A DNA stretch of 64,000 bases from Myxococcus xanthus (GTDB lineage: Bacteria > Myxococcota > Myxococcia > Myxococcales > Myxococcaceae): contig NZ_FNOH01000008.1 in the NCBI RefSeq assembly GCF_900106535.1, positions 186,001 to 250,000 of the forward strand. The letters run 5' to 3'. Position 1 is the first letter of the stretch, and every line of letters begins with the position of its first letter. The translations under genes and the position numbers were made by a program. The notes beneath the pieces are model-generated. The model did no database searches and had not been told where the DNA came from. It saw nothing but the letters and a program-made list of their open reading frames with translations. Below, piece by piece: positions 29,401 to 38,126 of the stretch.

Positions 29401-31080
29401 ATGGCGGAGTCGACACGTCGCGATTGCATCGTCATCGGGTACAACGAGACCCCGTTCGACGAGTACGAAGCCGGAATCAGGCGCTTTGGCGAGGACTCCG
29501 AAGCGTATCGGGATCTGAAGTTCAGCTTCATCGAGCTCGAAGGCAAGCGGCTCAACTACGTGGACTTGCTGAACCACGTGTACTGCAGAGCCCTCCCCTC
29601 GGGGACGCCACACGCGGCGTTCCGCTCTGGAGGCATCCCTAGCCTCGCTGCCGTCTATCTCTGCAGCTTCCTGGGCCGCCGTGGCCACGACGTGACGTAC
29701 CTCAACCTGTTCCAGCACGAGAAGGAGCGCCTGGCCGAGCTGCTCGCTCAAAACCCTCGCACGGTGGCCATCACCACCACCTTCTACGTCCTCAATGATC
29801 CCGTCATCGAGATGGTGCAGTTCATCCGCCAGCACAACCCCGACGTCCGGATCATCGTCGGCGGTCCGCTGGTTTCCAACCATCACCGGCGCTACGAGGG
29901 GAATGAGCTCGCGGTGGTGCTCGACGACCTCGGCGCGGACATCTACGTCGTCGAGAGCCAGGGCGAACTCACGCTCTCGCGGGTACTCGACCGGCTGAAG
30001 GCGGGCCAGGAGCTGAGCGACGTCCCCAACCTCATCTACCCCGCCGAGGGAGGGCCCGTCCGCGCCGGGCGCTACCGCATCAACCCACCGCAGGCGGAAA
30101 GCAACTCCCTCGATGAGAACATCATCGACTGGCGCGGCATGGCGGAGAGCCCCCTGGGCCCCACGCTCCAGACCCGCACCGCCCGGAGCTGTGCATACAG
30201 TTGCTCGTTCTGTGCCTATCCCATGCGTGCTGGCAGCCTGACCTTGGCGGGCATGGATGCGGTGGCACGCGAACTGGACGCGATGGCCGAGCTGGGCACC
30301 CAGAACGTCGTCTTCATTGACGATACGTTCAACGTGCCGCTGAAGCGCTTCAAGGAACTGTGCCGGTTGCTGATCGAGCGCCGCTACGGCTTCAACTGGT
30401 TCTCCTATTTCCGGTGCAGCAACTCGGACGACGAGGCCGTGGACCTGGCGGCGCAGAGCGGGTGCCGCGGCGTCTTCCTTGGGATTGAATCCGGCTCGCC
30501 GCGAATCCTTGCCAACATGAACAAGGCCGCGACGGTCGAGAAATACGTGAGCGGCATGAAGCGGCTGCATGCCCACGGCATCCTCACCTTCGCGTCATTC
30601 ATCCTGGGCTTCCCCGGCGAGACGGAAGAGACGGTCGAGGAGACCCTCGCGTTCATCCAGGAGACGCGGCCGGACTACTACCGCACACAGCTTTGGTACT
30701 GCGAACCCGGTACTGCCGTGGATGCAAAGCGGCAGCAGTATGGGATTACCGGCCAGGGGTTCATCTGGCGGCACGACACCATGGAGAGCCTGGAGGCGAT
30801 GGATCACATCGACCGGATGTTCCTCACGGTGAAGGACTCCGTTTGGTTGCCGCAGTGGTCATTCGACTTCTGGATCATCCCCTACCTGCTCGGGAGGGGG
30901 CTCCAGACGGAGCAGTTCAAGGCGCTGATGCGGCTTGCCCACCAGCTCCTTGCGCTGGAGATCGCCTCCGTCTCTTCGGAGACGAAGCGCGCCCAGCAGC
31001 GGAACTACGTGGGGCAGATGGAAGCGCTGGTGCGTCAATGGAACGGCGCATCCTCCCAAGCGGTGCTGGCCGGAAGATGA
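29401..31080 (+). CDS. B12-binding radical SAM protein, PhpK-like
   Basis: This protein of about 559 aa has an N-terminal cobalamin-binding-like Rossmann region (residues about 70-190, with VGGPLVSNHH) and a radical SAM domain. The canonical cluster motif CAYSCSFC lies near residues 264-271 (CX3CX2C), followed by GIESGSP. The extreme N-terminus (DCIVIGYNETPFDEYE...GEDSEAYRDL) resembles the PhpK group, whose founder methylates phosphorus in phosphinothricin biosynthesis. No phosphonate gene is present here, so a C-methyltransferase acting on the peptide is more likely. The ATG at 29401 has GGGGAG upstream. It sits 13 bp before the Asp-type NRPS, which suggests that module's residue, or a neighbour, as substrate. 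Confidence 0.78.
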   Translation: MAESTRRDCIVIGYNETPFDEYEAGIRRFGEDSEAYRDLKFSFIELEGKRLNYVDLLNHVYCRALPSGTPHAAFRSGGIPSLAAVYLCSFLGRRGHDVTYLNLFQHEKERLAELLAQNPRTVAITTTFYVLNDPVIEMVQFIRQHNPDVRIIVGGPLVSNHHRRYEGNELAVVLDDLGADIYVVESQGELTLSRVLDRLKAGQELSDVPNLIYPAEGGPVRAGRYRINPPQAESNSLDENIIDWRGMAESPLGPTLQTRTARSCAYSCSFCAYPMRAGSLTLAGMDAVARELDAMAELGTQNVVFIDDTFNVPLKRFKELCRLLIERRYGFNWFSYFRCSNSDDEAVDLAAQSGCRGVFLGIESGSPRILANMNKAATVEKYVSGMKRLHAHGILTFASFILGFPGETEETVEETLAFIQETRPDYYRTQLWYCEPGTAVDAKRQQYGITGQGFIWRHDTMESLEAMDHIDRMFLTVKDSVWLPQWSFDFWIIPYLLGRGLQTEQFKALMRLAHQLLALEIASVSSETKRAQQRNYVGQMEALVRQWNGASSQAVLAGR

Positions 31081-31093
31081 TGGGAGTTCGCAA

Positions 31094-34000
31094 TTGAGCA
31101 TCGAAGCGTATCGGCTCTCTCCTCAGCAGCTCCGTCTGTGGCGGTTGCACGGCAAGCACCAGACGCTCCGGGTCCAGGCATTGATGCGGCTCGAGGGCTC
31201 CCCTCAACCCGGTGCCCTCGAGCACGCGGTGGCGCGGCTTGTCGCGCGACATGAGCCGCTCCGAACCCGCTTCCCGAGCCTGCCGGGACTGGACGCCCCC
31301 GTGCAGGAGGTGACGGCGAGCGGAGAGGTGGAGTGGGACCGGGTGGATTTCCGCGCGTTCCCCGCCACCACGCGCGAGGAACGCGCCCTCGCCCACTTCC
31401 AACAGGTGAGCCAGCGCCCTTTCGAGCTCGGCACCGGCCCCGTCCTCCGCGTGAGCCTGATGACGTTGGACACCGGGCAGCACCTGCTGGGGCTGGTGGC
31501 GCCAGCCCTGTGCGCCGACGCCGCCACCCTGCGGCGCTTCTGCTCGGAGCTGCAACGAGACCTTGCAGGGCAAGCCCAGGAACAGGATCAGGACGGAGAG
31601 CCTGCCTCTCACCTCTCTTTCTCTGAATGGCAGAACGAGCTGCGCGAGGAGCTGACGGAGCGAGACCACCCCGCGGCCACCTTTTGGGAGAAGCACGGGA
31701 CCACCGCGGGCGCGGCGGTGACACTGCCCTTTGAAAGGCCCGCGAACGCGGCGCAGGTGTTCGACCCGGCGTCGCTCGAGTTGACGCTGAGAGGCGAGCG
31801 GCTGTCGCGGCTCGACGCGGCGGCGCGCGAGCTGGGGTGCTCCCTCGATGCACTGCTGATCGCCACCTGGAGCGCGGAGCTCTGGAAGCTGACCGGCCAG
31901 ACGGACCTCGTGCTGGGCCTTCAGTGCGACGGACGCGAGCACGAGGAACTGTCGGAAGTGGTCGGCCCCCTCTCCCGCTGGGTACCGCTCCGCGTCCGCC
32001 TCGACGCGGACCAGCCGCTGGGGGAGCTGGCCCTCCAGCTCCAGCAGGAGCAGCGCGAGGCGCTGGAGTGGCAACGGTACTACGTCTGGCCTGCCGCGGA
32101 TGGCGAGCGCGTCCCCGGCCGGGACTTCCCCGCCATCGGCTTCCGCTGGGAGGACTTGCCGGAGACGCCGCACGAGGGCGCGGGTGTGCTCCGACTCGAA
32201 TCGGCGCGCGCCTACGCTGATCAATCCAAGCTGTGCCTCTGCTGCATGCGGACGCGGTCCGCGCTCACGCTCGAACTTCAGTACGATCGAAGCCTCTTCC
32301 CACTCGCTGCTGCTGAACAAGTGCTTGGGCAGCTCGAGGCGCTCCTGGAGCAGATCGCCGGCTCACCGCGGGCGCGGTTGGATGGCTTGGATGCGGTGAG
32401 CCCACGCGAGCGGGCACGGTTGCTGGTGGACTTCAACGCCACGGACCGGGAGCACCCGGCGCGCTGCGTCCACACTTGGATGGAAGAACAGGCCTCACGC
32501 CATCCGGACCGGGTGGCACTCGTCTACGAGGAGTGCACGCTCACCTACGCGCAGCTCGACGCGAGGGCCAACCGGGTGGCGCACGCACTCCGCCGCCGGG
32601 GCGTGGGTCCGGAGATGCGTGTGGGGCTGTACCTCAACCGCTCGCTCGAAATCATGGTGGGAATCCTGGCCGTCCTGAAGTCTGGCGCGGCCTACGTCCC
32701 GCTCGATCCGGGCCAACCCAGGCAACGGCTCGCCGGGTTGCTCGACGACATCCAGGCGAAGGTCCTCCTCACCCAGAGACGGTTGCGCGAAACCGTCCCC
32801 GAGGCCGAGGACCGCGAGGTGCTGTGCCTCGACGAAGAGTCCACGTTCGCCGGAGAACCCACCAGTGCCCCGCACTGCGGAGCCCTTCCGGAGCACCCCG
32901 CGTACGTCCTCTTCACCTCCGGCTCCACCGGCCGGCCCAAGGGCGTCGTCGTCGAGCACCGGCAACTCCACAACTATGTTGCGAGCGTGATGGAGCGGCT
33001 GGACCTGCCCGAAGGCGCTGCCTACGCCACCGTCTCCACCTTCTCGGCGGACCTCGGCAATACCGTCATCTTCCCCGCGCTCTGTCTCGGCGGAACCCTG
33101 CACGTCATCTCCGCCGAGCGCGTGTCGGATCCGGCGGCCTTCGTGGAGTACCTCCAGCGCAACCCGATTGACGTGCTCAAGATTGTGCCCAGCCACCTGC
33201 GCGCGCTCGCGAGCGCTGGCACGGCCGGGGCGCTTCTCCCGCGGCAGCGGCTCATCCTTGGCGGCGAGGCGACGCCCCTCGCGTGGGCCGAAGAACTGCA
33301 AGCCCAGGCGCCCGGGTGCCGTATCTACAACCACTACGGGCCCACGGAGACGACGGTGGGCGTGATGACGTTCCGGCTGGAGCCGTCGCGGCCCTTCGCC
33401 GCGAACAACACCCTCCCGCTCGAGCGCCCCATCGACAACACCCAGGTCTACGTGCTCGACGCAAGGCTGCGGCCAGTGGCGGTGGGCATGACCGGCGAAC
33501 TCTACGTCGGTGGTGCCGCGCTCGCCCGAGGGTACCTGAACCGTCCAGACCTGACCGCGCAGTCCTTCCTCCCCAATCCCTTCAGCACCACGCCTGGCGC
33601 GAGGATGTACCGAACAGGGGATCTCGCCCGCCACCTGCCCGACGGCACCCTGGAGCACCTCGGCCGGGCGGACAACCAGGTGAAGTACCACGGCTACCGC
33701 ATCGAGCTGAACGAGCTGCGCCACGCGCTCAATCAGCACCCTCAGGTGCGCGACAGCGTGATGATGCTGAAACGGGACACGAACGGTAACGAGGTGCTCG
33801 TCGCCTACTACGTCTCGCGCCAGGAGCAGGAGCACGCTCAACTCCGAGCCTTCCTCGCGGAGCGGCTCATCGAGGAGGTGCTCCCGAACGTCTACGTCCA
33901 TCTGAAGAAGCTGCCGCTCACCCTGAATGGGAAGGTCAACCACGAGGCCCTCCCTTCCCTGGACGAGGCGCGGCGGAGGCAACGCAGCCAACTCGTCGCC

Positions 34001-35641
34001 CCCCGGACGCCCGTGGAAGCCACCCTGGCGGACATCTGGTGCCAGGTCCTGAACCTGAAGGAGGTGTCGGTCACCGACAACTTCTTCAGCGTCGGCGGGG
34101 ACTCGATCCTGGGGATCCTCGTCGTTTCGAAAGCCGACCAGGCGGGGCTCAAGCTGACCCCGCGGCAGCTCTTCAAGCACCAGACAATCGCCGAGCTGGC
34201 CAGCGTCGCGGCCCAGGCACCTGCCTCTCCCGACGCCGAGGGGCCGGTGACCGGCCCCCTGCCGCTGACCCAGATCCAGCGCTGGTTCCTGGAGCAGGAA
34301 GTGCCGGACCTGGATGGCTGGGGCATTGTCGTACCACTCGAAGCGCGGCAACCCCTGGACCCGTCCAGGCTCCAGCAGGCATTGACCGCGCTGCTGAATC
34401 ACCACGACGTGCTCAGGCTCCGGGTGACGCGCAATGGCTCCGGCTGGGAAGCCCTCGTGGCCCCGCCTGGCGCACCGATGCCGTTCACTCGGATTGACCT
34501 CGCATCGGTCCCTGACGCCTTGCTCAAGGAGCGATTCCAAGCGCTCGGGCATGAACTCCAGGCGAAGCTCCGGTTGGACGGGGGCCCCGTGGTGACGACC
34601 GCCCTGCTCGAACTGGGCCCCCACCGCCCAAGCCGGCTGATGATCGCCGCGCACCGGCTCGTGGTGGACGGCGTTTCCTGGCGCGTCCTCTTCGAACAGC
34701 TCCAGCTCGCCTATGAGCAGCTCGGAGGAGGCGGCGAATGCAAGCTGCCGCCCAGGACCACCTCGGTCCGCGCATGGCTCGAGCGCCTCCAGGGCTACGC
34801 GGAATCGCCCCGGCTGCGGGAGGAACTCGCGCACTGGACCGCTCAGGGAAAAGAGCAACCCCGGCCGCTTCCAGTGGAGCGCCCGGGGCCCCTGGTTCCC
34901 ACGAGCCTGGAGCGAGAACTCACACACGCCCTGTCGTCTGAAGAGAGTCGGCTCCTGCTCAACGAGCTGCCCGAGGCGTACCGGTGTGAAATTGGTGAGC
35001 TGCTGATCGCCACCCTGGCCTGGACCCTGCACGAGTGGACGGGTCATCCGGAAGTGCTGCTCGACATCGAAGGGCACGGGCGCGAGGACGTCTTCGAGGA
35101 CGTCGATCTCTCCCGGACGGTGGGCTGGCTCACCTCGCTGTACCCGGTACGGCTCACGCCGGAACGGGTGGGGCCCAGCGCCACCGTGCGGACGGTGAAG
35201 GAGCAGCTCCGGTCCGTGCCGAACCGGGGCCTGGGCTACGGGGTGCTGCGCTACCTCTCACCCGACGCGGAGCTTCGCGCCCGGTTGGCGCGAGCGCCCC
35301 AGGCCGAGGTGCTCTTCCGGTACGTGGGGCAGTACCACCTCGCGGGTCCGTGGTTCACCGTGCTGGACCACCCGGAGCAACGGGCGCCCACGCGCCAGCA
35401 CAAGCTGGCGGTGATTGCCCGCGTGGCGGACGGTCAGCTCCATGTCACCTGGTACTTCAGCAGCGACATGCATGAGACCGCCACCGTGGATCGGCTCTCT
35501 GCTCGGTACCTGGACACGCTCCGGACGTTGCTCGCGGAGCGAGGGGTTCCCGAGCGGCAGGTCCTCGCGCCTTCAGACTTCCCACTGGCCGGGTTGGACC
35601 AGTCGAAGTTGGACAAGCTCCTGGGCAAGCTCAAGAAGTAG
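31094..35641 (+). CDS. NRPS, degenerate C-A(Asp)-PCP-E
   Basis: This protein of about 1515 aa begins at a TTG (31094) with GGGAG 7 nt upstream. Its N-terminal C-fold domain has lost HHxxxDG; the equivalent stretch reads APALCADA near residue 136, so condensation is not expected. The A domain (FTSGSTGRPKG near 609) has an unusual A4 region (STFSADLGNT). Aligned on ADLGNT, the code is DLTKIGHVGK, close to the Asp code DLTKVGHIGK. A PCP (GGDSIL near 1002) and an epimerisation domain follow; the latter reads AHRLVVDG near 1186, so the second motif His is Arg, while EGHGRE is intact. Lack of the catalytic C suggests that an upstream protein ending in C supplies it. The degenerate C may recruit a tailoring enzyme. 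Confidence 0.92.
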   Translation: MSIEAYRLSPQQLRLWRLHGKHQTLRVQALMRLEGSPQPGALEHAVARLVARHEPLRTRFPSLPGLDAPVQEVTASGEVEWDRVDFRAFPATTREERALAHFQQVSQRPFELGTGPVLRVSLMTLDTGQHLLGLVAPALCADAATLRRFCSELQRDLAGQAQEQDQDGEPASHLSFSEWQNELREELTERDHPAATFWEKHGTTAGAAVTLPFERPANAAQVFDPASLELTLRGERLSRLDAAARELGCSLDALLIATWSAELWKLTGQTDLVLGLQCDGREHEELSEVVGPLSRWVPLRVRLDADQPLGELALQLQQEQREALEWQRYYVWPAADGERVPGRDFPAIGFRWEDLPETPHEGAGVLRLESARAYADQSKLCLCCMRTRSALTLELQYDRSLFPLAAAEQVLGQLEALLEQIAGSPRARLDGLDAVSPRERARLLVDFNATDREHPARCVHTWMEEQASRHPDRVALVYEECTLTYAQLDARANRVAHALRRRGVGPEMRVGLYLNRSLEIMVGILAVLKSGAAYVPLDPGQPRQRLAGLLDDIQAKVLLTQRRLRETVPEAEDREVLCLDEESTFAGEPTSAPHCGALPEHPAYVLFTSGSTGRPKGVVVEHRQLHNYVASVMERLDLPEGAAYATVSTFSADLGNTVIFPALCLGGTLHVISAERVSDPAAFVEYLQRNPIDVLKIVPSHLRALASAGTAGALLPRQRLILGGEATPLAWAEELQAQAPGCRIYNHYGPTETTVGVMTFRLEPSRPFAANNTLPLERPIDNTQVYVLDARLRPVAVGMTGELYVGGAALARGYLNRPDLTAQSFLPNPFSTTPGARMYRTGDLARHLPDGTLEHLGRADNQVKYHGYRIELNELRHALNQHPQVRDSVMMLKRDTNGNEVLVAYYVSRQEQEHAQLRAFLAERLIEEVLPNVYVHLKKLPLTLNGKVNHEALPSLDEARRRQRSQLVAPRTPVEATLADIWCQVLNLKEVSVTDNFFSVGGDSILGILVVSKADQAGLKLTPRQLFKHQTIAELASVAAQAPASPDAEGPVTGPLPLTQIQRWFLEQEVPDLDGWGIVVPLEARQPLDPSRLQQALTALLNHHDVLRLRVTRNGSGWEALVAPPGAPMPFTRIDLASVPDALLKERFQALGHELQAKLRLDGGPVVTTALLELGPHRPSRLMIAAHRLVVDGVSWRVLFEQLQLAYEQLGGGGECKLPPRTTSVRAWLERLQGYAESPRLREELAHWTAQGKEQPRPLPVERPGPLVPTSLERELTHALSSEESRLLLNELPEAYRCEIGELLIATLAWTLHEWTGHPEVLLDIEGHGREDVFEDVDLSRTVGWLTSLYPVRLTPERVGPSATVRTVKEQLRSVPNRGLGYGVLRYLSPDAELRARLARAPQAEVLFRYVGQYHLAGPWFTVLDHPEQRAPTRQHKLAVIARVADGQLHVTWYFSSDMHETATVDRLSARYLDTLRTLLAERGVPERQVLAPSDFPLAGLDQSKLDKLLGKLKK

Positions 35642-35659
35642 CGCCGGGTGGTGTACCTC

Positions 35660-35683
35660 TTCCGGAGGACTCGCCCTCCGGAA
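35660..35683. terminator. Hairpin after the Asp-type NRPS gene
   Basis: A perfect 9-bp stem (TTCCGGAGG / CCTCCGGAA) with a 6-nt loop starts 19 bp after the NRPS stop. No T-run follows, so termination may be partial, which would reduce expression of the peptidase gene downstream. Confidence 0.5.
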
Positions 35684-35734
35684 CGCGTTGCCGGAAGCAT
35701 CCTTTCCGGTGGCGCGGTGAACTCTTAAACTCGC

Positions 35735-38116
35735 GTGGGCACGGCCGCCGCGGCGGTGGCGCCTCTCGCACGGTACGACGTGGCCCCTCCATCCCCCTCC
35801 TCGTGGTACCGCGCGCTTCGGCCCTGGCTGCTCGGATTGGGGCTCACCCTGGTGGTCGTCGCGATCCAGGCCGAAGCGAGCCGGACACCCAGTCCCCGCA
35901 CCGCGGACGCGCCTTCCACCGAGTTCTCCGAAGAGCGTGCCCAGCGCGTCATGCGGCACCTGGCAGATGGCATCGGTCGGCGCATCCCCGGCACCCCCGC
36001 CCACCGGGAGGCCGCCACCTACCTGGCCAGCGTGCTGCGCGAGCTTCCGCGCCTCGAGGTCGAGATTCAGGAGGCGGAGGGGCACTATCTCGATGACGAC
36101 ACCCTCGTCGCCTACACCGTCCGGAACGTGGTGGCCCGCTTGCCGGGACGCAGGCCGGACGCGGTGCTCCTCTCGGCCCATTACGACACCTCTCCTGAGG
36201 GCGCCGGAGCGGCGGACGACGCGCTCGGAATCGCCGCGATGGTTGAGGTCGCGCGCGCACTCGCGAACGGACCGGAGCTCGAGAACACGGTCCTCTTCAA
36301 CCTCAATGGGGCCGAGGAGTATGGCCTGCTCGGCGCGGCCGGTTTCATGCAGCACCGGTGGGCGAGCCAGGTCCGCACCTTCCTGAACCTCGAAGCCACT
36401 GGGCTGGGCGGCCGGGCCATCCTCTTCCAGGCCGGGCCGGACGCATCCTGGCTCCTGGAGGCCTATGCCCGGGCCGTGCCCCAACCGTTCGGCGACGTGC
36501 TGGGCCAGGACCTCTTCCAGTATCGACTGGTTCCGGCGGGCACCGACGGCCACGTGTACCGCAGCGCGGGCATCTCCGGATTGGATCTCGCCCTCTTCCG
36601 GGACGGCTATGCGGTGCACTCCCCGTTGGATCGACCCGAGCGGGTAGAACCCGGAAGCCTTCAGCACATGGGCGAGAGCGCGCTGGCAGTGACACGCGAG
36701 CTCGCCACACGGCCATTCCCGGACGGGAAAGGCTCGGGCCCGTCCATCTACTACGACGTGCTGGGGCGCTGGATGCTCCAGTACGGCGCCCACGCGGCGT
36801 GGGCATGGGCCGCGGCCGCCGCGCTGCTGGTGGCCGGCGCCACCGTCCTCGCCACACGGCGGAAACTCGTCCGCCTGTCCGTGGCCGCCGAGGGGCTCGG
36901 CTTCTGTACGCTTTCGCTCGCGGTGGCGCTGGTGGTGCCGGTTGCCTTCGGCTTCCTGCCCCACTACGCATTCGAACGCCCACATGGCTGGTACGCCTCG
37001 CCGTGGCTGGCCGTCGCGACCTTCGGCACGCTCGCTGTGACGGGGGCGCTGCTCCCCCGCGCGCTGTGGGCGCAAAGGCTGGCTGCCCGGGGCGTGGCTC
37101 CCCAGGAGCGAGTGTTCACGGCCTGGCTCGGAGGGCTCTGGCTGTGGGTGCTGACACTTGGCGCGTTGCAGCTCCTGGGGCTTGGCACCGCCTACCTGGC
37201 GCTGTGGTGGACCGTGGGCGGCGCGCTCGGGCTCATCGCCGCCACCTTCCTCGCCTCGCCTCGCGCTCGGATGATGGCCCTGTATGCGAGCTGGGTGCCG
37301 GGCTTGCTGCTGACCGTGCAGATGGGGCGCTCCCTGCTGGAGCTCTTCGTCCCGGTGGCGGGCCACCTTCGGCTGGGGGTACCACTCGATCCACTCGTGG
37401 CCCTGCTGGCGGCGCTGCCGGTGGCCATGGCGTCCGTGCTCGGCCTTGCCCCCGTCCAGGAGCAGTCTCGCTTCGGCCCATCGGCCGCGGCCTTCGCCAC
37501 GGCGAGCGTGGCCTTCCTGGCCGCGCTGCTCCTGCGCTTCCCGTACACACACGAACGGCCCAAGCGGCTCTGGCTGGAGCACCGCCTTCAAGAGGGCCGC
37601 AGTGAGCTGCAGTACTCGAGCTGGGACTTTCCCGATCCGCGCGCCGCGCTCTCCGGGCAGCCCGGGCCCCTCCAGACGGCCGCGCGGATGCCGGGCTTTC
37701 GCGGTGGTTACACCGCGCCAGTGCCGCCCGCGAACCTGCCTGCACCCCAGGTCGACGTGCTCGAATCACAGGACGACGAAACCACCGCGCTCCGAACCGT
37801 GCGGCTGCGCCTCCAATTGGGCGCGGCATACCTCGGCCGGGTGCGGATTCCGCGGGCTGCCCTCGTGGGATGGTCGCTCCCGGCCCCCCTCCCGCCGCTG
37901 GCGCCCGAGGACTCGGTCTATGTCCTCGACGTGCTCGCACCGCCAGGAGGGCACTACGAGGTCTCGCTGCGTCTGAGAGGCCAGGAGGAGGTGCCGGTGG
38001 ACGTACAAGCCTTCTTCGCGGAATGGACGCCGCCGCTCGAAGAGGCGCGTTCGCGGCTCCCCGCGTGGACGACAGCGAACCTGCGCGTCTCCACCTACGC
38101 CACCATCCGGCTCTGA
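35735..38116 (+). CDS. M28-family metallopeptidase with C-terminal multi-spanning membrane domain
   Basis: This 793-aa protein has an N-terminal TM helix (about residues 31-45), an M28 aminopeptidase domain and seven or eight C-terminal TM helices from about residue 345 to 610. The layout resembles eukaryotic ERMP1. A soluble beta-rich tail follows. Zinc ligands of M28 are all visible: His149 and Asp151 (SAHYDTS), the bridging Asp161/162 (AADDALG), the catalytic Glu pair (NGAEEYG, 194/195), Glu220 and His295 (VHSPLD). The catalytic domain should face the periplasm. GTG start at 35735 without a good Shine-Dalgarno, so the start is uncertain. Its place between NRPS genes suggests removal of an N-terminal part of the peptide, or resistance. 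Confidence 0.82.
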   Translation: MGTAAAAVAPLARYDVAPPSPSSWYRALRPWLLGLGLTLVVVAIQAEASRTPSPRTADAPSTEFSEERAQRVMRHLADGIGRRIPGTPAHREAATYLASVLRELPRLEVEIQEAEGHYLDDDTLVAYTVRNVVARLPGRRPDAVLLSAHYDTSPEGAGAADDALGIAAMVEVARALANGPELENTVLFNLNGAEEYGLLGAAGFMQHRWASQVRTFLNLEATGLGGRAILFQAGPDASWLLEAYARAVPQPFGDVLGQDLFQYRLVPAGTDGHVYRSAGISGLDLALFRDGYAVHSPLDRPERVEPGSLQHMGESALAVTRELATRPFPDGKGSGPSIYYDVLGRWMLQYGAHAAWAWAAAAALLVAGATVLATRRKLVRLSVAAEGLGFCTLSLAVALVVPVAFGFLPHYAFERPHGWYASPWLAVATFGTLAVTGALLPRALWAQRLAARGVAPQERVFTAWLGGLWLWVLTLGALQLLGLGTAYLALWWTVGGALGLIAATFLASPRARMMALYASWVPGLLLTVQMGRSLLELFVPVAGHLRLGVPLDPLVALLAALPVAMASVLGLAPVQEQSRFGPSAAAFATASVAFLAALLLRFPYTHERPKRLWLEHRLQEGRSELQYSSWDFPDPRAALSGQPGPLQTAARMPGFRGGYTAPVPPANLPAPQVDVLESQDDETTALRTVRLRLQLGAAYLGRVRIPRAALVGWSLPAPLPPLAPEDSVYVLDVLAPPGGHYEVSLRLRGQEEVPVDVQAFFAEWTPPLEEARSRLPAWTTANLRVSTYATIRL

Positions 38117-38126
38117 CCCGCCCGGC

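Noticed and set aside
32495..35077. Minus-strand ORF of 860 codons inside the Asp-type NRPS
   Set aside because: Antisense shadow; the plus-strand frame carries all NRPS motifs.
31094..35641. Loss of the substrate-binding Asp235 in the A domain of this NRPS
   Set aside because: A direct match of STFSA to the A4 motif seems to remove Asp235, but alignment anchored on ADLGNT and the following LGG restores D235, L236 and T239 and gives an Asp-like code.
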